Source of the DNA: Bordetella parapertussis
GTDB lineage: Bacteria; Pseudomonadota; Gammaproteobacteria; Burkholderiales; Burkholderiaceae_B
Assembly (NCBI GenBank): GCA_945883615.1
Contig: CAMCYB010000014.1
Span: 1 to 40,668, forward strand
DNA: 40,668 bases
Direction: 5' to 3'
The notes under the pieces: generated by a model
What the model was told of the DNA's origin: nothing
Databases searched by the model: none
Seen by the model: only the letters and a program-made list of their open reading frames with translations
Part shown: piece by piece, positions 25,163 through 33,225 of the stretch
How positions within the stretch are numbered: position 1 is the stretch's first letter
How the letters are laid out: each line of letters opens with the position of its first letter
Position numbers and translations under genes: made by a program

Positions 25163-26916
25163 GCGGTGAGCTCCTCAGAGGTAAGAATGTTGATTGCACT
25201 GGTTGCGCCGGCACATGGTAACGTGAAGTGAAAAGTTGTGCCTTGCGTGGTGGCATTGTTTTCGGCCCAAAGTCGGCCATGATGCGATTCAATAATGGTG
25301 CGGCATATGTTTAAACCCATACCTAGGCCTTCAGACTTGGTGCTGAAAAAGGGTTCAAATAGTCGTTCAGAGTCTCTTAAGCCGTGGCCTGCGTCAATCA
25401 CTTTCACATGCACCATATCGTCTTCGTGCAACACATTAATTTTTAGCTCGTCAAAAGTGCTGTCTTGCATGGCTTCGAGGCCGTTTTTAACGAGATTCAG
25501 TAGTACCTGTTCAATTAAAATCGGGTCAGCCAAGACTTCTGGCAACCCTTCAGCAATATCATAACTAATGCGAATAGCCCGTTTGCGTGCATCAATTTCA
25601 GCCAAGCTTAACGTGTTTTCAATGATGACATGTATACCAACAGACTGTCTGCGTGGTTCACTGCGTTTCACAAACTCGCGAATACGACTAATAATTTTGC
25701 CAGCCCGTTGAGCTTGCGCGGCTGCTTTTTCTAAAGCAGGCAGTAATTTTGCCGGATCTGTATGCCCTGATTTAACCATGGCCACGGCCCCCATACTGTA
25801 ATTGGTGATGGCGGTGAGTGGTTGATTGAGTTCATGCGCGAGAGACGAAGCCATTTCACCCATCGTGATGAGGCGACTGGTGAGCTGAATTTTGTCTTGT
25901 TGAATTTGAGATTCGTGTTCATGATTTCGGCGTTCAGTGATATCACGCGCAACCTGCATGCGAACGCGCCGGCCATCTGTCCAGGCTAACATGCGATGGT
26001 GTACTTCAAACCAACGTTGAACGTTATTTGAGTAAACCTCAATAGACTCGTCGGTATAGCGACCGCGACGACCTGCTAAGAGCTCTTGATGGCCCGCTGT
26101 TTGGGCGCCAAATAAGCGGCGGTAGGTGCGGTTGGCAAAAAGCAATTCAACCCCATCAGACGCATCAGCCGTCACAGATATGGCATCGTCTAAGCTTTCC
26201 AACACGGTCATGAAACGCTCATGTGCGGCAGTTAGGGCTTCACGAATGCGACGCGGTTCAGTGATATCGGTCATAGAGGTCATCCAGCCGATTTGCACAT
26301 TTTGTGGGTCGAGTAGGGGTGACACATACATACGCGCAGTAAAGCGCGACCCATCGCGACGCTGTGCCTCAAGCTCAACCCCACTGCTGGGTGTTTTTCC
26401 AGACAACATCATGTCAAGCAGTTGCTGTTGGGCCTCGTGACGACCTGGTAACCAATACGGAAAAGGTGGGTTGCGCCCAATCAAATCAGCTTCATTCCAA
26501 CCGACCATGCGACAAAATGCGGGGTTGACATAGGCAATGCGGCCTTCAAGATCGAGCACACGCATACCCGTTGACATGGAGTTTTCCATTGCACGACGAA
26601 AAGCGGTTTCGGCAACGAGTGCGGCCTCGGCGTTAGCGCGATAGCGGGTGTAACGCCAGAGCGACAACAGCGCAATCACAATCACAATTGACAGCGCAAT
26701 CACGACCCACATTAATCGTTGTTGCCGCATTTCTTGGTCTATGGTGACAAACATGACGCTGTCGTCACGAATTTGTTGCAACCAAAAGAACGCGCCCATT
26801 ACTAAGGCGTAAAGACCCAACACAATCATGGGGGTGAGCCAATACCAGCTGCGACGTTTGAGCCGAGCATGCTCTTGGAACGTATTTGAAATGACAGACT
26901 TTGCGGTTTGTCGCAT
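25159..26916 (-). CDS. PAS-domain sensor histidine kinase (FixL/DctB-like)
   Basis: A 585-residue membrane sensor kinase. Two membrane helices at about residues 27-46 and 69-88 enclose a periplasmic loop of only about 20 residues, so the signal is probably sensed in the membrane or cytoplasm. Two PAS domains follow (about 105-220, with IAYVNPAFCRMVGW, and 235-325, with LLFANRTYRRLFG). The dimerisation domain holds the phospho-acceptor His361 in SLAHELNQPLTA, and the ATPase domain has LLNLVKNGLEAM, DAGHGL and GLGMGLNICRTI. AGAGGA sits eight bases before the ATG. Whether a PAS domain binds haem, as in FixL, cannot be decided here. Divergent from aceE. Confidence 0.92.
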   Translation of the reverse strand: MRQTAKSVISNTFQEHARLKRRSWYWLTPMIVLGLYALVMGAFFWLQQIRDDSVMFVTIDQEMRQQRLMWVVIALSIVIVIALLSLWRYTRYRANAEAALVAETAFRRAMENSMSTGMRVLDLEGRIAYVNPAFCRMVGWNEADLIGRNPPFPYWLPGRHEAQQQLLDMMLSGKTPSSGVELEAQRRDGSRFTARMYVSPLLDPQNVQIGWMTSMTDITEPRRIREALTAAHERFMTVLESLDDAISVTADASDGVELLFANRTYRRLFGAQTAGHQELLAGRRGRYTDESIEVYSNNVQRWFEVHHRMLAWTDGRRVRMQVARDITERRNHEHESQIQQDKIQLTSRLITMGEMASSLAHELNQPLTAITNYSMGAVAMVKSGHTDPAKLLPALEKAAAQAQRAGKIISRIREFVKRSEPRRQSVGIHVIIENTLSLAEIDARKRAIRISYDIAEGLPEVLADPILIEQVLLNLVKNGLEAMQDSTFDELKINVLHEDDMVHVKVIDAGHGLRDSERLFEPFFSTKSEGLGMGLNICRTIIESHHGRLWAENNATTQGTTFHFTLPCAGATSAINILTSEELTA

Positions 26917-26999
26917 TAGGGAATTCCTCTATAGGCGTATTTTAGTTAGGTTATGCGCCTAGACTGTCTGTATTACCTAAAACGGGCCAACAAATGCCA

Positions 27000-27062
27000 T
27001 GAAATATTAAAAATATGTCAATGTATTTCATAATGTGAAATATAAAACCTTAATGTGAAATT
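27000..27062. promoter_or_regulatory. Cluster of four TGAAAT(A/T) half-sites upstream of aceE
   Basis: TGAAATA occurs at 27000-27006 (plus), 27024-27030 (minus, as TATTTCA) and 27036-27042 (plus), and TGAAATT at 27056-27062 (plus). The middle two form a perfect 7-bp inverted repeat around TAATG. The last two lie in the 11-bp direct repeat TAATGTGAAAT, at 27031-27041 and 27051-27061, 20 bp apart, about two helical turns. The cluster ends five bases before the -35 element of the aceE promoter, the usual place for an activator. A TTGACA-like -35 for the divergent kinase gene (minus strand, 27016-27021) also falls inside. Assignment to the FixJ-like regulator is inference. Confidence 0.6.
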
Positions 27063-27066
27063 TTGC

Positions 27067-27095
27067 TTGATCCAGTACGTACTTCAACTTAAAAT
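27067..27095 (+). promoter_or_regulatory. Probable sigma-70 promoter of the aceE operon with spacer palindrome
   Basis: TTGATC (27067-27072), a 17-bp spacer, and TAAAAT (27090-27095). The 10-bp perfect palindrome AGTACGTACT at 27074-27083 fills most of the spacer, a position where a bound protein would block or remodel polymerase. The predicted transcript start is about 35-40 bases before the aceE ATG. Confidence 0.65.
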
Positions 27096-27138
27096 GCCAA
27101 AAAGATAACCGTGCTGACCGCACATACAGGAGACCGTG

Positions 27139-29844
27139 ATGGCTTCATTACCCAAAGACCCCATCAGCAATCAAAGTTTCGATGACCTCGAATCTCAAGA
27201 ATGGCTCGATGCCCTCGCTGCCGTGCTCGAGCGTGAAGGCCCTGAACGTGCGCATACCCTTCTTGAAAGCTTGATTGATTTAGCTAGACGCTCGGGTGCA
27301 AACATTCCGTATTCGGCCAACACGGCTTATCTCAACACCATTCCAGCCGCGTTAGAACCCAAGCACCCTGGCAATCTAGAGTTTGAAAACCGTATTCGGG
27401 CCTATATTCGCTGGAATGCCATGGCGATGGTGGTTAAAGCCAATCATCACAACCCACCTGATGGGGGTGACTTAGGGGGCCATATTGCTTCTTTTGCATC
27501 GCTCGCCACCATGATTGGTTGCGGTCAAAATCATTTCTGGCATGCCGATACACCCGAGCATGGTGGCGACCTCGTTTATTTTCAGGGTCATTCCTCACCT
27601 GGTGTGTATGGCCGTGCTTATTTAGAAGGTCGTTTGACCGCAGATCAGCTTGATCACTTTCGTCAAGAGGTTGGTGGCAAGGGTTTGTCTTCTTACCCCC
27701 ACCCAAAATTAATGCCTGATTTTTGGCAGTTTCCAACGGTTTCAATGGGTTTGGGCCCGTTGATGGCTATTTATCAAGCCCGTTTTTTAAAGTACATACA
27801 CGCGCGCGGCATCGCTGACACCAGCAAACGTAAGGTTTGGGTGTTTTGTGGTGACGGCGAAATGGATGAGCCTGAATCACTCGGTGCAATCAGTTTAGCG
27901 GCCCGCGAAAAGTTAGATAATTTAATTTTTGTGGTGAATTGCAACTTGCAGCGTTTAGATGGCCCGGTGCGGGGTAACGGCAAAATTATTCAAGAGCTCG
28001 AAGGCGACTTTCGCGGCAGTGGTTGGAATGTGATCAAACTGATTTGGGGCGGCTACTGGGACCCTCTTTTAGCCAGCGACAAAGAAGGCATTTTGCGTCA
28101 AGTCATGAGCGATGCAGTTGATGGTGAGTATCAGGCATTTAAAGCCAACGATGGTAAGTTTGTGCGTGACCATTTCTTTGGCAAGCACCCTAAGCTACTT
28201 GAAATGGTTTCGCGCATGACAGATGCTGATATTTGGCGCTTAAACCGTGGCGGTCACGACCCCAATAAAGTTTATGCGGCGTTTGATTCAGCCACCAAGC
28301 ACACGGGTCAGCCAACAGTTATTTTGGCTAAAACCATTAAAGGTTACGGTTTGGGTCATGTTGCGCAAGCTAAAAACCCCTCACATCAACAGAAAAAACT
28401 TGATGTTGAAACCATCAGAGAGTTTCGAGATCGTTTCAACATTCCTGTTGCAGATGCTGATATTGAAGCGTTGCCTTACGTAAAGCCTGCTGAAGACGCA
28501 CCAGAAATGCAGTACTTGCATGAGCGCCGTAAAGCATTGGGTGGTTATTTACCTAAGCGTCGTAGGCTGGCAGATGAAAAGTTAAAAGCACCCGCACTTG
28601 AAGTGTTTAGACCTATTCTCGATGCCACAGCTGAAGGCCGAGAAATTTCAACCACTCAGGCATTTGTTCGTGCACTCAATCAAATTTTGCGTGATAAAGA
28701 AATTGGCCCTCGCGTGGTGCCTATTTTGGCAGACGAATCACGTACGTTTGGTATGGAAGGTTTGTTTCGTCAAATTGGTATTTATGCGCCTGAAGGGCAA
28801 AAGTACGTGCCGGTCGATAAAGATCAGGTTATGTATTACAAAGAATCATCTGACGGCCAATTGTTGCAAGAGGGTATTAATGAAGCCGGCGCCTTTAGTT
28901 CATGGATAGCTGCGGCCACGTCATACTCGACAAACAATCGCATCATGATCCCTTTTTTCATTTATTACTCAATGTTTGGCTTCCAACGCATTGGCGATTT
29001 AGCATGGGCTGCAGGCGATATGCAAGCCCGAGGCTTTTTGTTGGGTGGCACAGCAGGGCGCACCACATTAAATGGTGAAGGCCTGCAGCACGAAGACGGT
29101 CATAGCCATATTTTGTCGTCAACCATACCAAACTGCGTGTCTTATGACCCCACGTTTGCGCATGAAGTTGCCGTGATCATTCAGCATGGCATGAAACGCA
29201 TGGTTGAAGACCAAGAAAACGTCTATTTCTACTTGACGTTGATGAACGAAAACTACCCTCAGCCTGGCTTAAAAACAGGTGATGAGGCGGGTATTTTGCG
29301 GGGTATGTATAAGCTCATTCCATCACCCATGAGTCAACCCAAACTCAAGGCGCAGTTGTTGGGTTCAGGTACCATTTTGCGTGAAGTCATGGCCGCTGCT
29401 GAGTTACTTAAAAAAGACTGGGGTGTTGCCGCTGATGTCTGGAGCGTCACCAGCTTTACTGAGTTGCGTCGTCAAGGCCTAGATTGTGAACGCCACAATT
29501 TATTGCACCCAGCAGACAAGCCGCAAGTGTCTTATGTTGCTGAATGTTTAGCCACAACTGAGGGCCCGATCGTGGCGTCAACTGATTACATGAAAGCCTT
29601 TGCTGATCAAATTCGACCTTTCATACCAGAGGGGCGCGCTTATAAAGTATTGGGCACTGACGGTTTTGGGCGCTCTGACTTTAGATCAAAATTGCGCGAG
29701 CATTTTGAGGTTGATCGTCATTTTGTGGTGCTAGCCACGCTGCGTGCCTTAGCTGATCAAGGCAAGCTGCCCGTTGAAAAGCTCAGCGAAGCCATTGAGA
29801 AATATGGCATTAACCCCAACAAAGCCAACCCGCAATACGCTTAA
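27139..29844 (+). CDS. aceE: Pyruvate dehydrogenase E1 component (homodimeric type)
   Basis: A 901-residue thiamine diphosphate enzyme that decarboxylates pyruvate and acetylates the lipoyl group of E2. It is the single-chain E1 of proteobacteria (E. coli 887). The ThDP motif GDGEMDEPES is followed by NLIFVVNCNLQRLDGPV; the N-terminus has the E2-binding DDLESQEWLDALAAVL region, and RTTLNGEGLQHEDGHSH holds active-site His residues. ATG 27139 is chosen over the in-frame GTG at 27136 because GGAGA at 27129-27133 then has a five-base spacer. First gene of aceE-aceF-lpdA, 20 bp before aceF. Confidence 0.97.
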   Translation: MASLPKDPISNQSFDDLESQEWLDALAAVLEREGPERAHTLLESLIDLARRSGANIPYSANTAYLNTIPAALEPKHPGNLEFENRIRAYIRWNAMAMVVKANHHNPPDGGDLGGHIASFASLATMIGCGQNHFWHADTPEHGGDLVYFQGHSSPGVYGRAYLEGRLTADQLDHFRQEVGGKGLSSYPHPKLMPDFWQFPTVSMGLGPLMAIYQARFLKYIHARGIADTSKRKVWVFCGDGEMDEPESLGAISLAAREKLDNLIFVVNCNLQRLDGPVRGNGKIIQELEGDFRGSGWNVIKLIWGGYWDPLLASDKEGILRQVMSDAVDGEYQAFKANDGKFVRDHFFGKHPKLLEMVSRMTDADIWRLNRGGHDPNKVYAAFDSATKHTGQPTVILAKTIKGYGLGHVAQAKNPSHQQKKLDVETIREFRDRFNIPVADADIEALPYVKPAEDAPEMQYLHERRKALGGYLPKRRRLADEKLKAPALEVFRPILDATAEGREISTTQAFVRALNQILRDKEIGPRVVPILADESRTFGMEGLFRQIGIYAPEGQKYVPVDKDQVMYYKESSDGQLLQEGINEAGAFSSWIAAATSYSTNNRIMIPFFIYYSMFGFQRIGDLAWAAGDMQARGFLLGGTAGRTTLNGEGLQHEDGHSHILSSTIPNCVSYDPTFAHEVAVIIQHGMKRMVEDQENVYFYLTLMNENYPQPGLKTGDEAGILRGMYKLIPSPMSQPKLKAQLLGSGTILREVMAAAELLKKDWGVAADVWSVTSFTELRRQGLDCERHNLLHPADKPQVSYVAECLATTEGPIVASTDYMKAFADQIRPFIPEGRAYKVLGTDGFGRSDFRSKLREHFEVDRHFVVLATLRALADQGKLPVEKLSEAIEKYGINPNKANPQYA

Positions 29845-29864
29845 AGCGACGAGGAGACCTAATT

Positions 29865-31238
29865 ATGAGCAATACGACTGCCGTCGCCGTACCCGATATT
29901 GGCGACTTTGACGAAGTGGAAGTGATTGAAATTTTAGTAAAAGTGGGCGATCAAGTTTCGGCTGAACAAAGCTTAATCACGGTCGAGTCAGACAAAGCCT
30001 CAATGGAAATTCCCTCTTCAAGTTCAGGGGTTGTTAAGTCAATCAGCATCAAAGTGGGCGATAAAGTTAAACAGGGCACTATCGTTTTAGAGCTTGAAGC
30101 CGCAACGGCTGAGGCTGTGCCTGTAGCAGCGGCTGCAGCGGCCCCCCAAGCAACCGCAGCCCCTGCAGCCCCCGCAGCAACTGCAACACCCGAGGTCAGT
30201 GCGCCGGCCCCGGCAGCGGTTGTCCCGGCACTGGCTGCAACCAAAGCACCTGCGTCAGCATCACTACCTACTCAGGCACCCACGGCCTCTATTTCAAGCC
30301 CAGCGGGTACCACTGGGTTGCCTCATGCATCGCCCTCAGTGCGTATGTTGGCCCGTGAGTTGGGTGTTGATTTAACTCGGGTGGTGGGCTCAGCACCTAA
30401 AGGTCGTATTACCCAAGAAGACATTAAACAGTTTGTGAAGCAAGCGTTGTCTAGCGTTGTAACCGCGCCTGCTGCCGCGTCGGCTTCGCAAGGTTCAGGC
30501 GTCGGTTTAGACTTGTTGCCTTGGCCTAAAGTTGACTTCACTAAATTTGGTGGTGTTGAGGTTAAACCTCTTTCACGTATCAAGAAAATTTCAGGTGCAA
30601 ACCTACATCGTAATTGGGTCATGATTCCTCATGTGACCAATAATGATGAAGCCGACATCACGTCTCTTGAAGACTTGCGGGTGACGTTGAACAAAGAGCA
30701 TGAAAAATCAGGTGTCAAAGTAACGATGTTGGCCTTTTTAATAAAAGCCTGCGTCGCCGCCTTGAAAAAATTCCCTGAATTTAATGCTTCGTTAGATGGC
30801 GATTCACTTGTATTAAAGCAATATTTTAATATTGGTTTTGCTGCTGATACACCCAACGGTTTAGTGGTTCCTGTGATTCGCGATGCTGACAAAAAAGGCA
30901 TTATTGAATTGGCGATTGAGTCGTCAGCTTTGGCTAAGAAAGCGCGTGAGGGCAAGATTTCACCTGCTGAGATGCAAGGTGGTTGTTTCTCTATTTCTTC
31001 TTTGGGTGGTATTGGTGGCACAAACTTTACCCCCATTATCAATGCGCCTGAATTAGCTATTTTAGGTGTGTCAAAGTCTTATCAAAAACCTGTTTGGAAT
31101 GGCAAAGAGTTTTTGCCTCAGTTAACCATTCCGTTGTCTTTGTCTTATGACCATCGGGTGATTGATGGTGCCTCGGCTGCCCGCTTTAATGCCTATCTCG
31201 GTTCCTTATTGACCGATTACCGCCGTATCGTGCTTTAA
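29865..31238 (+). CDS. aceF: Pyruvate dehydrogenase E2, dihydrolipoamide acetyltransferase
   Basis: The 457-residue core of the pyruvate dehydrogenase complex, which transfers acetyl groups to CoA. One N-terminal lipoyl domain with Lys44 in VESDKASME; an Ala/Pro linker (about 80-145); the peripheral-subunit-binding domain (about 150-192, [19 protein letters not shown]); a second short Ala-rich linker; and the catalytic domain with His430 and Asp434 in [10 protein letters not shown]. coli E2 has three lipoyl domains; the single domain here is complemented by one on E3. GAGGAGA precedes the ATG. Confidence 0.97.
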   Translation: MSNTTAVAVPDIGDFDEVEVIEILVKVGDQVSAEQSLITVESDKASMEIPSSSSGVVKSISIKVGDKVKQGTIVLELEAATAEAVPVAAAAAAPQATAAPAAPAATATPEVSAPAPAAVVPALAATKAPASASLPTQAPTASISSPAGTTGLPHASPSVRMLARELGVDLTRVVGSAPKGRITQEDIKQFVKQALSSVVTAPAAASASQGSGVGLDLLPWPKVDFTKFGGVEVKPLSRIKKISGANLHRNWVMIPHVTNNDEADITSLEDLRVTLNKEHEKSGVKVTMLAFLIKACVAALKKFPEFNASLDGDSLVLKQYFNIGFAADTPNGLVVPVIRDADKKGIIELAIESSALAKKAREGKISPAEMQGGCFSISSLGGIGGTNFTPIINAPELAILGVSKSYQKPVWNGKEFLPQLTIPLSLSYDHRVIDGASAARFNAYLGSLLTDYRRIVL

Positions 31239-31248
31239 GGGGAATAAG

Positions 31249-33165
31249 ATGAGCAACGCAATCAATATGGTTGTACCCGATATCGGTGACTTTGATGAAG
31301 TTGAAGTCATTGAAATTTTGGTGAAAGTGGGCGATACCGTCAAGCCTGAACAAAGCCTGATAACGGTTGAGTCTGATAAAGCCTCGATGGAAATTCCGGC
31401 CTCAGGCGAAGGCGTCGTGACCGCGATTCAAATTAAGATTGGCGATAAGGTCAAGCAAGGTAGTGTGATTTTATCGATTGAGTCTGGTGCGGGTGTGGCA
31501 ACCGCAGTGGCAACCGCAGTGGCAACCGCAGTGGCAACCGCAGTGGCAACCGCAGTGGCAACCGCAGTGGCAACCGCAGTGGCACCCGCGGTACCCGCTG
31601 CAGCAACTTCCGTAGCGCCTGCCGCAGCGGCTGCATCACCCGCTTCATCACCCGCTTCATCTCCAGCACCTGCAGTGGCTTCGCCATCATCGTCAATTGC
31701 ACCAGCCCCTTCAGCATCTTCGGTTCAGTCTACTGCGACGCGTTCTGTTGATGCCGTCGATTTAGTTGTGTTGGGTGCGGGCCCGGGTGGGTATTCGGCT
31801 GCTTTTCGCGCAGCTGATTTAGGTTTAAAAGTGGTTTTGATCGAACGTTACAGCACACTAGGTGGCGTTTGTTTGAATGTGGGTTGTATTCCTTCAAAAG
31901 CGCTGCTGCATACGGCAGCGGTGATGGAAGAGGCGCAATCATTGGCTGCACACGGTATTACATTTAATGCGCCCACCATTGATCTTGATAAATTGCGCGG
32001 CTTTAAAGACGGTGTCATTGGTAAGCTGACAGGTGGTTTGGCTGGCATGGCTAAAGCGCGCAAAGTTGACGTGGTGGTGGGCAAGGGTGAATTTAAAGGC
32101 CCCAACCACATTGAGGTGCAAACAGCTGATGGCAGTCGCACGATTGAATTTGCTCATGCCATTATTGCCGCGGGTAGCCAGTCGGTTAAATTACCTTTTA
32201 TGCCTGATGATGACCGCGTGGTTGATTCAACTGGTGCCTTGCTACTGAAATCAATACCCAAACGTATGTTGATTGTTGGCGGAGGCATTATCGGTCTTGA
32301 AATGGGCACGATTTACTCAGCTCTTGGTGCACGCTTAGATGTGGTTGAAATGCGTGATGGGTTGATGCAGGGTGCAGACCGCGACTTAGTCAAGGTTTGG
32401 CAAAAATTCAATGCGCACCGTTTTGACAACATCATGATGGGTACTAAAACCATTGCTGCTGAGGCTAAAGCTGACGGTATCTATGTGACGTTTGAAGGGC
32501 TCAATGCACCCAAAGAGGCTGTGCGCTATGACTTAGTCTTGCAGGCTGTGGGCCGTACGCCAAATGGTAAAAAAATTGGTGCCGAGAAAGCGGGTGTGCT
32601 AGTCACTGATCGGGGTTTTATTGACGTAGACAACCAAATGCGCACGAATGTTTCGCATATTTTTGCGATTGGTGACATCATTGGTCAGCCCATGTTGGCG
32701 CATAAGGCAGTACACGAAGGCCATGTTGCCGCAGAGGTGGTGGCGGGTCATAAAACATTCTTTGATGCACGCGTTATTCCGTCAGTGGCTTACACCGACC
32801 CTGAGGTGGCATGGGTTGGCTTGACTGAAGACGATGCCCGTAAACAAGGCATTAAAGTAAAGAAAGGTATGTTCCCTTGGGCGGCATCGGGCCGAGCCAT
32901 TGCAAATGGGCGTGATGAAGGCTTTACCAAACTGTTGTTTGATGCGGAAACCCAACGTATTGTTGGGGGCGGCATTGTCGGTACCCATGCAGGCGATCTG
33001 ATCAGTGAAGTGGCGTTAGCCATTGAAATGGGTGCAGATTCAGTTGACATTGGCAAAACGATTCACCCGCACCCGACCTTGGGCGAATCAATTGGTTTAT
33101 GCGCTGAGGCGGCTGACGGGCATTGCACTGATTTACCACCCGTTAAAAAGGCGGCTGCAAAATAA
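31249..33165 (+). CDS. lpdA: Dihydrolipoamide dehydrogenase (E3) with N-terminal lipoyl domain
   Basis: A 638-residue E3 that reoxidises dihydrolipoamide with NAD+. It starts with a full lipoyl domain (1-80, Lys44), then a low-complexity linker (83-165) and the FAD enzyme: [10 protein letters not shown], the disulfide Cys208/Cys213 in [17 protein letters not shown] for NAD, FAIGDI, and the active-site HPHPT at 606-610. E3 proteins with their own lipoyl domain are known from Neisseria, Ralstonia and relatives. The linker includes seven perfect copies of a 12-bp repeat encoding Val-Ala-Thr-Ala. The lipoyl domain is almost identical to that of aceF. It starts ten bases after aceF, with AAGGGGAA upstream. 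Confidence 0.97.
   Translation: MSNAINMVVPDIGDFDEVEVIEILVKVGDTVKPEQSLITVESDKASMEIPASGEGVVTAIQIKIGDKVKQGSVILSIESGAGVATAVATAVATAVATAVATAVATAVATAVAPAVPAAATSVAPAAAAASPASSPASSPAPAVASPSSSIAPAPSASSVQSTATRSVDAVDLVVLGAGPGGYSAAFRAADLGLKVVLIERYSTLGGVCLNVGCIPSKALLHTAAVMEEAQSLAAHGITFNAPTIDLDKLRGFKDGVIGKLTGGLAGMAKARKVDVVVGKGEFKGPNHIEVQTADGSRTIEFAHAIIAAGSQSVKLPFMPDDDRVVDSTGALLLKSIPKRMLIVGGGIIGLEMGTIYSALGARLDVVEMRDGLMQGADRDLVKVWQKFNAHRFDNIMMGTKTIAAEAKADGIYVTFEGLNAPKEAVRYDLVLQAVGRTPNGKKIGAEKAGVLVTDRGFIDVDNQMRTNVSHIFAIGDIIGQPMLAHKAVHEGHVAAEVVAGHKTFFDARVIPSVAYTDPEVAWVGLTEDDARKQGIKVKKGMFPWAASGRAIANGRDEGFTKLLFDAETQRIVGGGIVGTHAGDLISEVALAIEMGADSVDIGKTIHPHPTLGESIGLCAEAADGHCTDLPPVKKAAAK
31495..31584 (+). repeat. Perfect 12-bp in-frame tandem repeat in lpdA
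   Basis: GTGGCAACCGCA is repeated seven times without a mismatch from 31495 to 31578, followed by half a unit (GTGGCA, 31579-31584). It encodes (Val-Ala-Thr-Ala)n at residues 83-112 in the flexible linker. Perfect identity, including third codon positions, implies recent expansion or active copy-number change; gains or losses stay in frame. Confidence 0.97.
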
Positions 33166-33193
33166 TTTGATGAGGTCTCAAGACGGGTAAAAT
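33166..33193 (+). promoter_or_regulatory. Putative purL promoter
   Basis: TTTGAT (33166-33171) and TAAAAT (33188-33193) with a 16-bp spacer, starting at the base after the lpdA stop codon. GTCTCAAGAC, a short dyad, lies in the spacer (33175-33184). No terminator is seen between lpdA and purL, so read-through from the pyruvate dehydrogenase operon is possible. Confidence 0.4.
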
Positions 33194-33225
33194 AAGAGAT
33201 TCGCAACTATTTTTTGTGGTCAATC

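Noticed and set aside
27067..27087. TTGATC...TTCAA considered as an FNR/CRP-type site
   Set aside because: The half-sites are not symmetric about the central palindrome and do not match TTGAT-N4-ATCAA.
30629..31042. 137-codon minus-strand frame opposite aceF
   Set aside because: It lies wholly opposite the conserved E2 catalytic domain and has no recognisable domain or start signal.
31451..31717. Minus-strand frame with repeated Leu-Arg-Leu-Pro opposite lpdA
   Set aside because: It is the shadow of the 12-bp repeat; periodic DNA keeps all frames open, and the plus-strand lipoyl-linker-E3 protein explains the sequence.
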